A DNA stretch of 64,000 nt from Luteimonas suaedae (GCF_008312895.1 NZ_VSSP01000009.1:124001-188000), one strand, 5' to 3'; positions 11,459-20,849 are shown, counted from the first letter of the stretch. Numbers and translations: made by a program. The notes: a model not told the origin generated them from the letters alone.

Positions 11459-11479
11459 GGGAATCGGGAATCGGGAATC
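11459..11479 (+). repeat. Three tandem GGGAATC heptads after yidC
   Basis: Three perfect copies of GGGAATC start immediately after the yidC stop codon. They are the inverse complement of the GATTCCC array at 11721-11776, so the two arrays could pair and enclose the intergenic region. Confidence 0.85.
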
Positions 11480-11537
11480 GGTAAAGGCAGCAGCAACAGC
11501 AATGCAGCCTTTGCCGTTGCGTGAACGGCGGCTTTCC

Positions 11538-11624
11538 TTGTGGGAGTGGCGGTGATATGCCCGCGCCGGGAAATCGCGACGCCGTCCGCTCACGCCCGCC
11601 CGGTATCACCGCTCCCGCAGGCTC
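11538..11624. repeat. REP-like palindromic element between yidC and mnmE
   Basis: Arms GTGGGAGTGGCGGTGATA (left) and the complement of TATCACCGCTCCCGC (right) enclose a GC-rich centre. Apart from a three-base bulge they are complementary. The GTGGGAG start recalls the GTAG/GGAG heads of REP elements mobilised by RAYT transposases. The whole 327-base yidC-mnmE gap contains only repeats and no gene. Confidence 0.5.
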
Positions 11625-11720
11625 TATTCCGAGTCCGTTTCTCCCTTCTTGAAAAGTTGAACCGCGGAAGGCGGGTCGAAAGCGCGTTCCTCAGCACCTT
11701 GCCGCCGTATCCTGTTCTGC

Positions 11721-11776
11721 GATTCCCGATTCCCGATTCCCGATTCCCGATTCCCGATTCCCGATTCCCGATTCCC
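11721..11776 (+). repeat. Eight perfect GATTCCC heptads upstream of mnmE
   Basis: Eight uninterrupted 7-base units end five bases before the mnmE GTG codon, covering the position where a ribosome-binding site should lie. No other Shine-Dalgarno is visible. Slippage would change spacing by whole heptads. Confidence 0.95.
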
Positions 11777-11780
11777 GGCC

Positions 11781-13121
11781 GTGACTACCGACACCATCGT
11801 TGCCATCGCCACCGCGGCAGGTGCCGGCGGCATCGGCGTGGTGCGGCTGTCGGGTCCGGAGGCGCGCCGCATCGCCGAGACGCTCTGCGCGCGGCCGCTG
11901 CGGCCACGCCAAGCGCACTACGTCCGCTTCCGCGATGCCGACGGCGCGGTGCTCGACGACGGCATCGCGCTGTGGTTCCGCGGCCCGGCCAGCTACACCG
12001 GCGAGGACGTGGTGGAACTGCAGGCGCACGGCAGTCCTGCGATCCTGCGGCAGCTGGTCGCGCGCGGCTGCGCGCTGGGTGCGCGGTCGGCGCGCGCCGG
12101 CGAGTTCAGCGAGCGCGCCTTCCTCAACGGCCGGCTCGACCTGGCGCAGGCCGAGGCGGTCGCCGACCTGATCGCCGCCGGCGATGCCGGCGCCGCGCGC
12201 GCTGCCCGGCGCGCGCTGGAGGGCGAGTTCTCGCGGCGCGTGGAAGCGCTCGCCGCGACATTGCTGGCGCTGCGGGTGCAGGTGGAGGCAAGCATCGACT
12301 TCGCCGACGAGCCGCTCGACACCCTCGGCGGCGAACGCCTGCGCGAGGGCCTCGACCAGGCGATCGCCGACCTGGACGCGCTGCTGCTCGCCGCCGAGCG
12401 CGGCCGCAAGCTGCGCGACGGCCTGCATGCGGTCATCGTCGGCCCGCCCAATGCCGGCAAGAGCTCGCTGTTGAACGCACTGGCCGGCAGCGAGCGCGCC
12501 ATTGTCACCGCGATCGCCGGCACCACTCGCGACCTGCTGCGCGAGACCGTGCGTATCGGCGGCGTGGAATTGACCCTGGTCGATACCGCCGGGTTGCGCG
12601 CCGGCGGCGACGCGATCGAGCGCGAGGGCATGCGCCGCGCCGAGGCGGAACTCGGCCAGGCGGACCTGGCCATCGTGGTGCTGGACGCGCGCGACCCCGG
12701 TGCCGGCCACGCCGCCGTCGCGGCGGCGATCGCGGCGGTGCCGCAACGGCTGTGGCTGCACAACAAGGTCGACCTGCTCGACGCCGCGACGGTCGACGAA
12801 GCCGGCACGGACGTACTGCGGGTTTCGGTGCGCACCGGGCACGGGCTGGCGCAGCTGGTGGCGCGGCTGGAAGCCTTGGCGCAGGGGCCGGAAACGGGCG
12901 CGGAGGCCGGGACGTTCAGTGCCCGGGCGCGGCACGTCGAGGCGCTGCAGCGCGCCGGCCGCGACCTCGCGGCGGCGCGCGCCGCGCTGCGCGACGAAGC
13001 CCTGGACCTGGCGGCGGAGGCGCTGCGGGCCGGCCACGACGCGCTTGGCGAGATCACCGGCCGGATCGCGCCGGACGATCTACTGGGTCACATTTTCTCC
13101 ACGTTCTGCATCGGCAAGTAG
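11781..13121 (+). CDS. mnmE: tRNA uridine-5-carboxymethylaminomethyl modification GTPase MnmE
   Basis: With MnmG it modifies U34 of certain tRNAs; 446 residues. The N-terminal formyl-THF-binding domain ([35 protein letters not shown]) is followed by a helical domain holding an inserted Ras-like G domain. G1 is GPPNAGKSS (about 221-229), with GTTRD in switch II and DTAGLR for G3. The C-terminus is the canonical FCIGK, whose Cys is catalytic. The GTG start at 11781 is set by homology to the N-terminus. The eight-copy GATTCCC array directly upstream replaces a normal ribosome site. Confidence 0.96.
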   Translation: MTTDTIVAIATAAGAGGIGVVRLSGPEARRIAETLCARPLRPRQAHYVRFRDADGAVLDDGIALWFRGPASYTGEDVVELQAHGSPAILRQLVARGCALGARSARAGEFSERAFLNGRLDLAQAEAVADLIAAGDAGAARAARRALEGEFSRRVEALAATLLALRVQVEASIDFADEPLDTLGGERLREGLDQAIADLDALLLAAERGRKLRDGLHAVIVGPPNAGKSSLLNALAGSERAIVTAIAGTTRDLLRETVRIGGVELTLVDTAGLRAGGDAIEREGMRRAEAELGQADLAIVVLDARDPGAGHAAVAAAIAAVPQRLWLHNKVDLLDAATVDEAGTDVLRVSVRTGHGLAQLVARLEALAQGPETGAEAGTFSARARHVEALQRAGRDLAAARAALRDEALDLAAEALRAGHDALGEITGRIAPDDLLGHIFSTFCIGK

Positions 13122-13152
13122 GCGCGGGAACCCGTTCCCGGGGGCACGGGTG

Positions 13153-13158
13153 TTGACA
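13153..13158 (+). promoter_or_regulatory. Candidate -35 element (TTGACA) upstream of the TonB-like gene
   Basis: A consensus TTGACA lies 68 bases before the start codon at 13221. No strong -10 is visible at 16-18 bases (best is TAGGCA/GCATAC further on), so this is tentative. Confidence 0.35.
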
Positions 13159-13220
13159 AATGGCGCCCGCTGCCGCGTCCTAGGCATACGTGCGGCATCG
13201 CACATCAGGGGGAGTTCTCG

Positions 13221-14252
13221 ATGTTTTTGACAGACAACGGGCGTGCGCGTCCGCTTTGGTACCGAATCGCCATCGGCGCGGGGATCGCCTGCGCGCTGGT
13301 GGCCTGTTCACAGGAGCCGGCCGCGCCCGATGCGGAGCCGGACGCCAGCACGCAGGCCGCGCCGACCACACCGGCGGACGCGCCCGCGGCCGCCGACCAG
13401 ACCGCGACCATGAGCATCGAGGAGCTGCGCGCGGCGGCCGCCAAGGCCTATCAGGAAAGCCGGCTGTACGCCCCGGCCGGCGACAACGCCATGGAGTACT
13501 ACCTCGGCCTGCGCGACAAGCAGCCGGGCGACGCCGGTGTCTCCAGCGCGCTGACCGATCTGCTGCCGATGACGGTGATCGCCACCGAACAGAGCCGCGA
13601 CCGCGAGGACTTCGAGGAAGCCCGGCGTCTACTGGCGCTGATCGAACGCGCCGACAAGCAGCATCCGGCGCTGCAGCGGCTGGGCAGCAGCATCGAGGCG
13701 GCCGAAGAGGCGACCGCCCAGCGTGCCGAGCAGCAACAGCTGACCGCGGAGCAGGAAGCCGAACGCCAGCAGCAACTCGAGCAGGAGCGCCAGCGCCAAC
13801 AGCAGTTGCAGCAGGAGCAGGCGGCCAAGGAACTGGCCGCGCAGCAGGAAGCCGAACGTCAGGCGGAGCAGGATCAGGCCGCCGCCGAAGAAGCCGCCGC
13901 GCAACGCGCCGCGGAGCAGCGCGCGGCCGAACAGCGCGCGGCGGAGGAACGCGCCGCGCAAGCCGCCGCGGCGGCGGCGGCGGCGGCGCCGACGGCCGCC
14001 GACCTGCGCGCGATCAGCACGCCGGCGCCGCGCTATCCGCCCGATGCTCTGCGCAGCGGCCAGGGCGGCGAAGTGCTGGTGGAATTCACCGTCGGCGCCG
14101 ACGGTTCGGTCAGCAATGCCCGGGTGGTCCGTGCCGATCCGCCGCGCGTGTTCGATCGCGAGGCGGTCGCCGCGGTACGGCGCTGGCGCTTCGAACCGGT
14201 GGCGGCGCCGGTGACGACGCGGCGCACGATCGCGTTCACGCCCGGCGGCTGA
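13221..14252 (+). CDS. TonB-family C-terminal domain lipoprotein with coiled coil
   Basis: A 343-residue protein. A hydrophobic segment and lipobox (ALVAC, Cys about 29) suggest a lipoprotein or signal anchor. Residues about 170-255 are a Gln/Glu/Ala-rich heptad region, very likely a long coiled coil. The C-terminus is a TonB-type domain (PAPRYPPDALRSGQGGEVLV; DREAVAAVRRWRFEP). TonB domains transmit inner-membrane energy to outer-membrane receptors, but free TonB-like domains also occur in cell-wall-associated proteins. No ExbB/ExbD genes are nearby, and the anchor is not classical TonB. A good AGGGGGAG ribosome site and a strong terminator flank it, so it is monocistronic. Confidence 0.85.
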   Translation: MFLTDNGRARPLWYRIAIGAGIACALVACSQEPAAPDAEPDASTQAAPTTPADAPAAADQTATMSIEELRAAAAKAYQESRLYAPAGDNAMEYYLGLRDKQPGDAGVSSALTDLLPMTVIATEQSRDREDFEEARRLLALIERADKQHPALQRLGSSIEAAEEATAQRAEQQQLTAEQEAERQQQLEQERQRQQQLQQEQAAKELAAQQEAERQAEQDQAAAEEAAAQRAAEQRAAEQRAAEERAAQAAAAAAAAAPTAADLRAISTPAPRYPPDALRSGQGGEVLVEFTVGADGSVSNARVVRADPPRVFDREAVAAVRRWRFEPVAAPVTTRRTIAFTPGG

Positions 14253-14272
14253 GCCTCTGCCGCTGAAACGCA

Positions 14273-14301
14273 GACGACGCCCGGCATCGCCGGGCGTCGT
14301 C
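14273..14301 (+). terminator. Hairpin terminator after the TonB-like gene
   Basis: A perfect 13-bp stem (GACGACGCCCGGC / GCCGGGCGTCGTC) with an ATC loop lies between two convergent genes. There is no strong U-tract, so it may act in both directions or depend on Rho. Confidence 0.7.
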
Positions 14302-14347
14302 GTATCCGGTGTCACCCATGGATCACCGCGCGCCCGCGGGCACGGCG

Positions 14348-15513
14348 TCAGGCCGAGATCGCCAATTTTTCGCGGTGATAGAGCCGCGCGGCGAGCAGCC
14401 ACAGCAGCAGGCCGAGGCCGAAGCCGGCGCCCAGGTAGGCCGCCCATTCCGACGCCGTGATGGCCTCGCTGCGGACCAGTTTGAGGATCATCTGGTTCTG
14501 CGCCAGGAACGGCACGGTGAACTGCCACAGCTGGTTCTTCACCGGGTTCACCATCAGCACCACGGTCGGGATGATCGGCAGGAACATCAGCACGCTCATG
14601 TAGCTCTGCGCTTCCTTCACCGATTTCACGCTGGCCGCGATCAGGGTCAGCAGGGTGGTGCCGATCAGCACCATCGGCAGCAGCACCAGCAGCAGCAGCG
14701 CCATCGCCGGCAGGGTCACGTCGACCAGCCGCAGCGGCCCGGGGGCCAACGAGAAACTGAACTTGAACGCCAGCAGCGTCAGCAGCAGGCTGAGCATGCC
14801 GAACAGGCACGCGGCCAGGATCTTGCCGCTCATGATCGCCGAGCGCGCGGCCGGCGTGGCCAGCAGCGGCTCGAGCGACTGCCGTTCGCGCTCGCCGGCG
14901 GTGACGTCGATCACCAGGTGGGCGCCGCCGAGGAAGCTCAGCAGGATCAGCACGTACGGCAGGAACGCCAGCAGCATGCCGCGTCGGGCTTCGGGCGTGG
15001 CGACGTCGCGCTGCGTCACCTGCACCGCGAAACCGGCCTCGGGGCTGACGCCGCGGCTGATGCCGCGCAGCGCCCCGACCAGTCGGCTGTACTCGGCCAG
15101 CGCGCCGCGAACCCGCTCGACCGGGATTCGCGAATCCTGCCGCGAACTGTCGTAGACCAGCTCCACGCGTGCGCTGCGGCTGTCGCGCCACTGCTCGCCG
15201 AACGCCGGATCGATCTTCAGCACCAGCTCGGCGTCTTGGTCGCGCACCGTCGCGTCTGCATCATCGGGCGGCGCCTTGGCGGTGATGTTGCGACCCTCGA
15301 GGAAGCGCATCAGGTTGGGCGCGTGCTCGGCGCCAAGCACCGGAATCTCCAACGCCGATTCGAGCTGGGTGCGCATCTTCTTTTCGGCAATCGAGCCGAT
15401 GCCCAGGATCAGTGCCGGCAGGATCAGCGGCCCGAGCAGCAGCCCGAGCAGGACGGTGCGGCGGTCGCGGAACAGGTCGACGAGTTCCTTTCTGGCCACG
15501 GTCAGGATCGTGC

Positions 15514-15517
<4 letters not shown>
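14348..15517 (-). CDS. ABC-type (NatB-like) exporter permease
   Basis: A 389-residue permease with one N-terminal membrane helix (about 22-42), a large extracytoplasmic domain, and five or more C-terminal helices. The segment VIDVTAGERERQSLEPLLATPAARSAIMSGK is typical of the NatB/ABC-2 sodium-efflux group, and the N-terminus VARKELVDLFRDRRT is shared with NatB. Its start overlaps the stop of the ATPase gene by four bases, so the two are co-translated. The substrate (Na+, drug or lipid) cannot be told from sequence. Confidence 0.9.
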
Positions 15518-16260
<743 letters not shown>

Positions 16261-16271
16261 GGGGTGGGTCC

Positions 16272-16299
16272 GTGATTGGTGATTAGTGATTGGTGATTC
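16272..16299 (+). repeat. Four GTGATTN heptads upstream of the ABC operon
   Basis: GTGATTG, GTGATTA, GTGATTG and GTGATTC in tandem, 12 bases upstream of the ATPase start codon (on the opposite strand). They are inverted relative to the array at 16340-16367. Confidence 0.85.
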
Positions 16300-16339
16300 G
16301 AAAAAGCGGATCCGGATCTGCAGCGCTTGTCGCCTTTGC

Positions 16340-16367
16340 CAATCACGAATCACGAATGACGAATCAC
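16340..16367 (+). repeat. Four NAATCAC heptads after the S33 hydrolase gene
   Basis: CAATCAC, GAATCAC, GAATGAC and GAATCAC in tandem, five bases beyond the stop of the hydrolase gene. With the 16272-16299 array it can form an imperfect 28-bp stem around a 40-base loop. Confidence 0.85.
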
Positions 16368-16372
16368 GGCAC

Positions 16373-17881
16373 CTACGGCTCCCAGCCGTAGGCGCCGGCG
16401 AACGGCGGTTGCGGCTGCAGGCGTTGCAGGCAGTCGGCGTCGAGTGCGTCGGCGTCGGTGTTCTCGACGAACTGCGCGAACAGCTTCGGCATGCAGCCGG
16501 TGCCGATCACGTTGTGTCCCTGGCCGGGCAGCACCAGGTGGCGGGCGTTGGACAGCTGTGCGATCGCCTCGTCGCCGTAGCGCGGCGGCGTGACCGGATC
16601 GAATTCGCCGCTGATCGCCAGCACCGGCAGATCGCCCCGCAGCGGTTCGCGGAAGTGCTCGGCGCGCCGGCCGCGCGGCCACACCGCGCACTGCGCATCG
16701 GTCAACTCGATCAGCGCGGTGCCGAGCACGGTGTCGCGGTCGGCGTCCTCGGCACGCAGCTCGTCGGCGTCCTCGCTGCACAGCACCGACAGCTGCATGC
16801 CGTGATAGATGGCGTCGGAGACGCTGGCGGTCAGCAGCTGCGACTGCGCCAGCAGGCTTTCGTAGTGCCCCTGCGCCGCTTCGTGCAGCAGCAGCGGCAG
16901 GGTGGCGGCGATCTGCGGCTGGTAGGCGTACATGCGCAGCAGACCGGCGAGATGGCCGTAGCGCGGCGTTTCCTCGCGCCACTCGCCGCTGACCGGGTCG
17001 CGGTAGCGCACCGGTGCGATGCTGCCGGTGTCCAGGCGCTCGCGCACCGCCACCAGCCGGTCGGCGGGATCGCCGAGATTGCGCAGGCAGGCGCCGTCGC
17101 CGCGGCAGGCGGCGAACTGCGCCTGCAGCGCGTCCTCGAGGTTGCGGGCATGCTCCTGGCCCAGCACCAGGGTGTTGGGCACCACCGAGTCGAGCACCAG
17201 GCTGCGGGTGTGTTGCGGGTACGCCGCGGCGTACTGTTGCGCGACGCGGGTGCCGTAGGAAATGCCTACCAGGTTGATCCGTTCGACGCCGAGCGTCTCG
17301 CGCACCAGGTCGAGGTCGCGGACGTGGTCGCCGGTGGTGTAGTAGCGCAGGTCGGCGGTCTTCGACAGCGCCTCGCGGCAGCGTTCGGCGAACGCGCGCA
17401 TGGCCTCGGGCGATTCGTCGTCGGGGTCGTAGATGGCCTTGTCGCCGTCCTCGTCGCGGCAGGCGAGCGGGTGCGAGCCGCCGGTGCCGCGGGCGTCGAC
17501 CAGCACCACGTGGCGGGTGCGGCGCACGTCCTCGAATGCGGCATGCACCTGCGGATAGCTTTCGATGGCCGACTGCCCCGGCCCGCCGGCGATCATGTAG
17601 ACCGGATCCTCCACCGCCAGGCCTTTCGCCGGCACCAGTGCCACCGCCAGTTCGATCATGCGGCCCTGCGGCGCGTCGTGATCCTCGGGCGCCTGCAGCG
17701 TCGCGCACTGCGCCTCGACCGTCTGGCCGGCGGTAGCGCTCAGGGCGCAGGGGGTGAACGCGAGTTCGCCGTAGTGCAGCGTGCCCTGCGCGTCGGTGCG
17801 CGGGCCGCCCTGCTGTTCGCCGCCACAGGCGGCCAGCAGCAGAGCCGCCAGCAGCGGCGCGAAACCTGGCCGTGATGTCAT
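16373..17881 (-). CDS. Alpha/beta hydrolase lipoprotein, S33 aminopeptidase-like
   Basis: A 502-residue lipoprotein (LLLAAC, Cys19) with an alpha/beta-hydrolase fold. It has the oxyanion region AGGPGQSA, nucleophile elbow GISYG (Ser208), the catalytic Asp in ISGEFDPVTPP and His in LPGQGHNV. This matches the tripeptidyl-aminopeptidase/proline-iminopeptidase-like S33 family, including the C-terminal TAP-like domain. It should act on peptides or esters in the periplasm. The ATG at 17881 follows an excellent GGAGGAA ribosome site. It overlaps the stop of the XRE regulator gene by four bases, placing it in the same operon. Confidence 0.92.
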   Translation of the reverse strand: MTSRPGFAPLLAALLLAACGGEQQGGPRTDAQGTLHYGELAFTPCALSATAGQTVEAQCATLQAPEDHDAPQGRMIELAVALVPAKGLAVEDPVYMIAGGPGQSAIESYPQVHAAFEDVRRTRHVVLVDARGTGGSHPLACRDEDGDKAIYDPDDESPEAMRAFAERCREALSKTADLRYYTTGDHVRDLDLVRETLGVERINLVGISYGTRVAQQYAAAYPQHTRSLVLDSVVPNTLVLGQEHARNLEDALQAQFAACRGDGACLRNLGDPADRLVAVRERLDTGSIAPVRYRDPVSGEWREETPRYGHLAGLLRMYAYQPQIAATLPLLLHEAAQGHYESLLAQSQLLTASVSDAIYHGMQLSVLCSEDADELRAEDADRDTVLGTALIELTDAQCAVWPRGRRAEHFREPLRGDLPVLAISGEFDPVTPPRYGDEAIAQLSNARHLVLPGQGHNVIGTGCMPKLFAQFVENTDADALDADCLQRLQPQPPFAGAYGWEP

Positions 17882-18078
17882 GGAGCTTCCTCCGGGATGA
17901 AGATGGATTCGATGGTTTCGCCGAACGTCCGCGCGATGCGGAACGCCAGCGGCAGGCTGGGATCGTACTTGCCGGTCTCGATGGCGTTGACCGTTTGCCG
18001 TGAGACTCCCAGACGCTCGCCGAGCAGCGACTGTGACCAGCCGCGCGACTCGCGCAGCTCGCGGACCCGGCTCCTCAC
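17878..18078 (-). CDS. Small XRE-family transcriptional regulator
   Basis: A 66-residue regulator consisting of little more than a Cro/CI-type helix-turn-helix (SQSLLGERLGVSRQTVNAIE) and a short tail (GKYDPSLPLAFRIARTF) typical of the COG1476 group. Such regulators are often encoded beside a small membrane protein. The GTG at 18078 overlaps the stop of the preceding membrane-protein gene (GTGA), and its own stop overlaps the hydrolase start, so it is translationally coupled on both sides. The twin palindromes at 18482-18544 are the obvious candidate for its autoregulatory operators. Confidence 0.88.
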   Translation of the reverse strand: MRSRVRELRESRGWSQSLLGERLGVSRQTVNAIETGKYDPSLPLAFRIARTFGETIESIFIPEEAP

Positions 18079-18470
18079 CGGTAGCGCCGTGCGGCCACGG
18101 ATTTGCAGACGCCGTAGAGCAGCAGGTAGAGCGGCATGATCCAGACCAGCACCACGGTGCCGTCGACCGCCAGCACGTCCGCCCTGGCGAGCAGGCCCAA
18201 TGCGAACGTGCCCAGGCACAGCAGCAGCGCACCCAGCCCCATGCCTTCCAGCTCGATGCGCCGCTGCAGTTCGTCGCAGCGGCGCACGTAACGCAGCATG
18301 GCGCGGGCGGCGAACCCGATCGGCAGCAGCGGTAGCAGCGCGAGAACGGCCCGCAGCACCGGTGTATCGATGTGGCGCAGCGCGAACGTCGCCGCCACCA
18401 GGACGACGGCGTAGGCGCCCATCGCCGGAAGGAATTCACGTGTCAGGTGCCGGCTGGCAGCGGTCCGCAT
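18075..18470 (-). CDS. Small multi-pass membrane protein (DUF2178-like)
   Basis: A roughly 131-residue protein with four hydrophobic segments. Two lie in the N-terminal half (AYAVVLVAATFAL; LRAVLALLPLLPIGFAARAM), then a charged YVRRCDELQRRIELE stretch and two more helices. This layout, next to a COG1476-type XRE regulator, is common in Proteobacteria, but the function is unknown. Two starts are possible, ATG at 18500 or 18470. The shorter is preferred because the longer begins inside the palindromic operator. Its stop overlaps the regulator's GTG. Confidence 0.8.
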   Translation of the reverse strand: MRTAASRHLTREFLPAMGAYAVVLVAATFALRHIDTPVLRAVLALLPLLPIGFAARAMLRYVRRCDELQRRIELEGMGLGALLLCLGTFALGLLARADVLAVDGTVVLVWIMPLYLLLYGVCKSVAARRYR

Positions 18471-18481
18471 CGGCAGGGCCT

Positions 18482-18499
18482 TGTCAAGTCTGCTTGACA
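18482..18499. promoter_or_regulatory. Palindromic operator copy 1 (TGTCAAG-N4-CTTGACA)
   Basis: A perfect 7-bp inverted repeat with a 4-base spacer, just upstream of the membrane-protein/XRE/hydrolase operon. It is one of two identical half-site pairs in this gap. Confidence 0.7.
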
Positions 18500-18526
18500 T
18501 GCACGATGCCGCAGCCCGCGGGGGAA

Positions 18527-18544
18527 TGTCAAGCTTCCTTGACA
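18527..18544. promoter_or_regulatory. Palindromic operator copy 2 (TGTCAAG-N4-CTTGACA)
   Basis: Same perfect 7-bp half sites as copy 1 with a different spacer, centred 45 bases away. It overlaps the stop codon of the M50 protease gene. On the minus strand the half site also supplies a consensus -35 (TTGACA). Confidence 0.7.
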
Positions 18545-19743
18545 GCCACCGTCGTCTGCAGTCGGGCCGCCAGGGCGTCCAGGTGCTCGCCCAGGACCGC
18601 CAGGCTGGCCGCGTCCTGTACCCGGTCCAGACGCGTCCGCGCCGTTTCCAGGTGGCGGCGCGCGCCCGCGGCGTCGCCGGACAGGGCGGCATGCTCGGCA
18701 TCCAGCCAGGCCCGGTACGGCGACAGGTCGAGCAGCCCGCCCTCGCACCATGGCCGCCAGGCGGCCACCAGCGCGCCGTCCTCCAGCATGACGGCGGCAT
18801 ACCCGGCCAAGGACACGGCGATATTCGGGCGCAGGGCTTCCGGCGCCTCCCAGAACCGCGCCCCGAGCACTTCGGCACAGTCGCGCGCGGCTGAAGCGTC
18901 GCGCTGGTCGCAGGCGCGCGACAAGCGCAGCAGCCGGCAGACGATGGCCAATACCGGTGCGGGCGCGTCATCGACGACTGTCGGCAGCAGGGCCTCGGGC
19001 CAGTCGCGCGGACGGACCCCGGCCAGGCTCAACGCCATGATCCGATTGATCTGCTGCTGCAGGGCGGCATCGGATGTCGCGCGCAGCAGATCGAGCAGCC
19101 CGCGACCGTCCGAACGCCAGCCCTTCGACTGGAACGGCACCAGGTTCACCGCGCCGATCAGCAGCGCCGAGTACGCAGCGCCCTGGGCCGCCGCCGCCCA
19201 TGCCGAGCCTGCCAGCAGCGCCGCCGCAATCAGGCCGAGTGCAGCGGTGATCAGGTTGGCCAGCGGGCCGCCGGCGAGAAAGATTGCCTGGTCGATGCGC
19301 CCGAAACCGCGCTCGTCACCCGGCAGCAGTGCGGCGAAACCGCTGATCCCACGGACACCGCCGCCGCGCCGGAAGCGCCAGCCGCCGGCGCCACGTTCGA
19401 TCCGGTACGGGCCAACGCCGAAGGCGAGCGCGCGCATGCCGCGCGCAAGTCCGGCCGCCGCGTGGCCGGCCTCGTGCAACACGATGTTGGGCCAGGTGGC
19501 GAGTACGAAGCCGGCAAGCACGGCCCAGCCGGGTGACGGCAGCAGGTCGGCGCCCAGCCGTGCACCGGCGTGCGCCGCGGCGAATCCGACGACCATGCCG
19601 GCGCCGGCGAACGCGGCCATCGACACCAGCCAGCGCAGGAATCGCCGGGCCGGAGGACGCGCGTGCGTGGCGGCAGGGGGCGCTGGCGGCAGCAGTGCCG
19701 CATCGCCGCGGTGCGTTCGGGTCGCGGTCGGCATGTCGATCAT
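18529..19743 (-). CDS. M50-family site-2-protease-like membrane metallopeptidase
   Basis: A 404-residue protein. The zinc motif HEAGH lies at residues 90-94 inside a membrane helix, and a second membrane segment holds NLVPFQSKGWRSDG (about 200-213), equivalent to the NPxxDG motif supplying the third ligand. Membrane helices cover about 38-60, 72-92, 160-205. The C-terminal 180 residues are soluble, helical and TPR-like. M50 enzymes cut substrates within the bilayer. Next to it on the same strand is the membrane protein/XRE/hydrolase operon, but the twin operators at its 3' end suggest those genes have their own promoter. Confidence 0.85.
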   Translation of the reverse strand: MIDMPTATRTHRGDAALLPPAPPAATHARPPARRFLRWLVSMAAFAGAGMVVGFAAAHAGARLGADLLPSPGWAVLAGFVLATWPNIVLHEAGHAAAGLARGMRALAFGVGPYRIERGAGGWRFRRGGGVRGISGFAALLPGDERGFGRIDQAIFLAGGPLANLITAALGLIAAALLAGSAWAAAAQGAAYSALLIGAVNLVPFQSKGWRSDGRGLLDLLRATSDAALQQQINRIMALSLAGVRPRDWPEALLPTVVDDAPAPVLAIVCRLLRLSRACDQRDASAARDCAEVLGARFWEAPEALRPNIAVSLAGYAAVMLEDGALVAAWRPWCEGGLLDLSPYRAWLDAEHAALSGDAAGARRHLETARTRLDRVQDAASLAVLGEHLDALAARLQTTVAVKEA

Positions 19744-19917
19744 GGCGTGTGGGCGCCTTCCTGATGGCCTGGCATCGGCAGGTGGTCGCCGACGGTACGG
19801 GATACCTCCGATCGCCTCTGGGATGCAAGTCGCCAGCCGATTCCGGATGACCGGCGCAGCGCCGCCTTGCGCGTCGACGCGTCTCGCGCGCCGTCCACGG
19901 CGGGAGATCCGTCGAAG

Positions 19918-20682
19918 CTACTTGCTGCTGACGTACTTCTCGCGGCGGATCTGCGGCACCGCCAACCCGCGCGCTTTCAGTGCCTCGAAACAGGCGTCGA
20001 CCATGTTCGGGTTGCCGCACAGGTAGGCGATGTCGCCGTCCGGATCGGGGGCGAGTTCGTCGAGGAACTGCTGCACGTAGCCGTGGCGCACGTCGGCATG
20101 CACCTGCCGCGATCCCGCCTCGGGCAGCTCGCGCGAAAAGCACGGCAGGAAGCGGAAACCCGGGTGGCGTTCGGCGAAGGCGCGAAACTCGTCGCCGTAG
20201 AGCAGTTCGGCGGGCGAGCGCGCGCCGAACAGCAGCACGACCTCGACGCCGCGTTCGGCCATGGCCCGCTCCAGCAGCGGCAGCATCGCCCGGTACGGGG
20301 TGACGCCGGTGCCGGTGCCGATCAGCAGGTAGCGGCGGTTGCCGTCGCCCGGCATCAGGCAGAAGCGCCCGAACGGACCGCTGGCGTCGACCGTGTCGCC
20401 CGGCTCCAGGCCTTCGAACAACGCGGTGGCCGCGCCGCCGGGCACATAGCTCACGGCGATCTCGACCGATTCGCCGGGCCCGAGCGCGTGGTCGTGGATG
20501 GTCGCCAGCGAGTAGCTGCGCCGGGTGGGCGTGCCGTCGGCATAGCGGAAGTGCACCTGCACGAACTGCCCGGGGATGAAGTCCAGCGGTTGGCCGTCGC
20601 CGCGCACAAAGCTGAGATGGGCGATGCCGGGCGCCAGCATGCGACGGTCGACGAGCTTGAGGGGGAAGTGCTGGATGGCCAC
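19918..20682 (-). CDS. fpr: Ferredoxin-NADP(+) reductase
   Basis: A 254-residue flavoenzyme that moves electrons between NADPH and ferredoxin or flavodoxin. The FAD motif RRSYSLAT is at about residues 54-61, the NADP-binding GTGTGVTPY at about 122-130, and the ending REKYVSSK is a bacterial Fpr-type C-terminus. The GTG at 20682 (VAIQHFPLKLVDRR) is chosen because homologues start here; the upstream frame is GC-rich filler running into a promoter for the divergent ABC exporter. No partner ferredoxin is encoded nearby. Confidence 0.9.
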   Translation of the reverse strand: MAIQHFPLKLVDRRMLAPGIAHLSFVRGDGQPLDFIPGQFVQVHFRYADGTPTRRSYSLATIHDHALGPGESVEIAVSYVPGGAATALFEGLEPGDTVDASGPFGRFCLMPGDGNRRYLLIGTGTGVTPYRAMLPLLERAMAERGVEVVLLFGARSPAELLYGDEFRAFAERHPGFRFLPCFSRELPEAGSRQVHADVRHGYVQQFLDELAPDPDGDIAYLCGNPNMVDACFEALKARGLAVPQIRREKYVSSK

Positions 20683-20849
20683 GGGATACCGGAATCGGGC
20701 GGCGGACGGCCGCGGGAAGGTGCAGTGTGCGACAGGTGTCGATTGCAGGCGCAAGATCGCAGGCGGGAAGATCGCAGCCGCGACGACCGCAACCGTCGGC
20801 CGGGCCGCCGCGCAATGCAGCGTCGCGCAGGCGCCTCCGCGCGACCGCC

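Noticed and set aside
9480..11609. 709-codon minus-strand frame over yidC
   Set aside because: It is the complement of a confidently identified insertase gene, with His/Arg-rich composition typical of antisense frames.
11721..11776. Possible CRISPR-like array
   Set aside because: Units are 7 bases with no spacers, so it is a microsatellite-type array.
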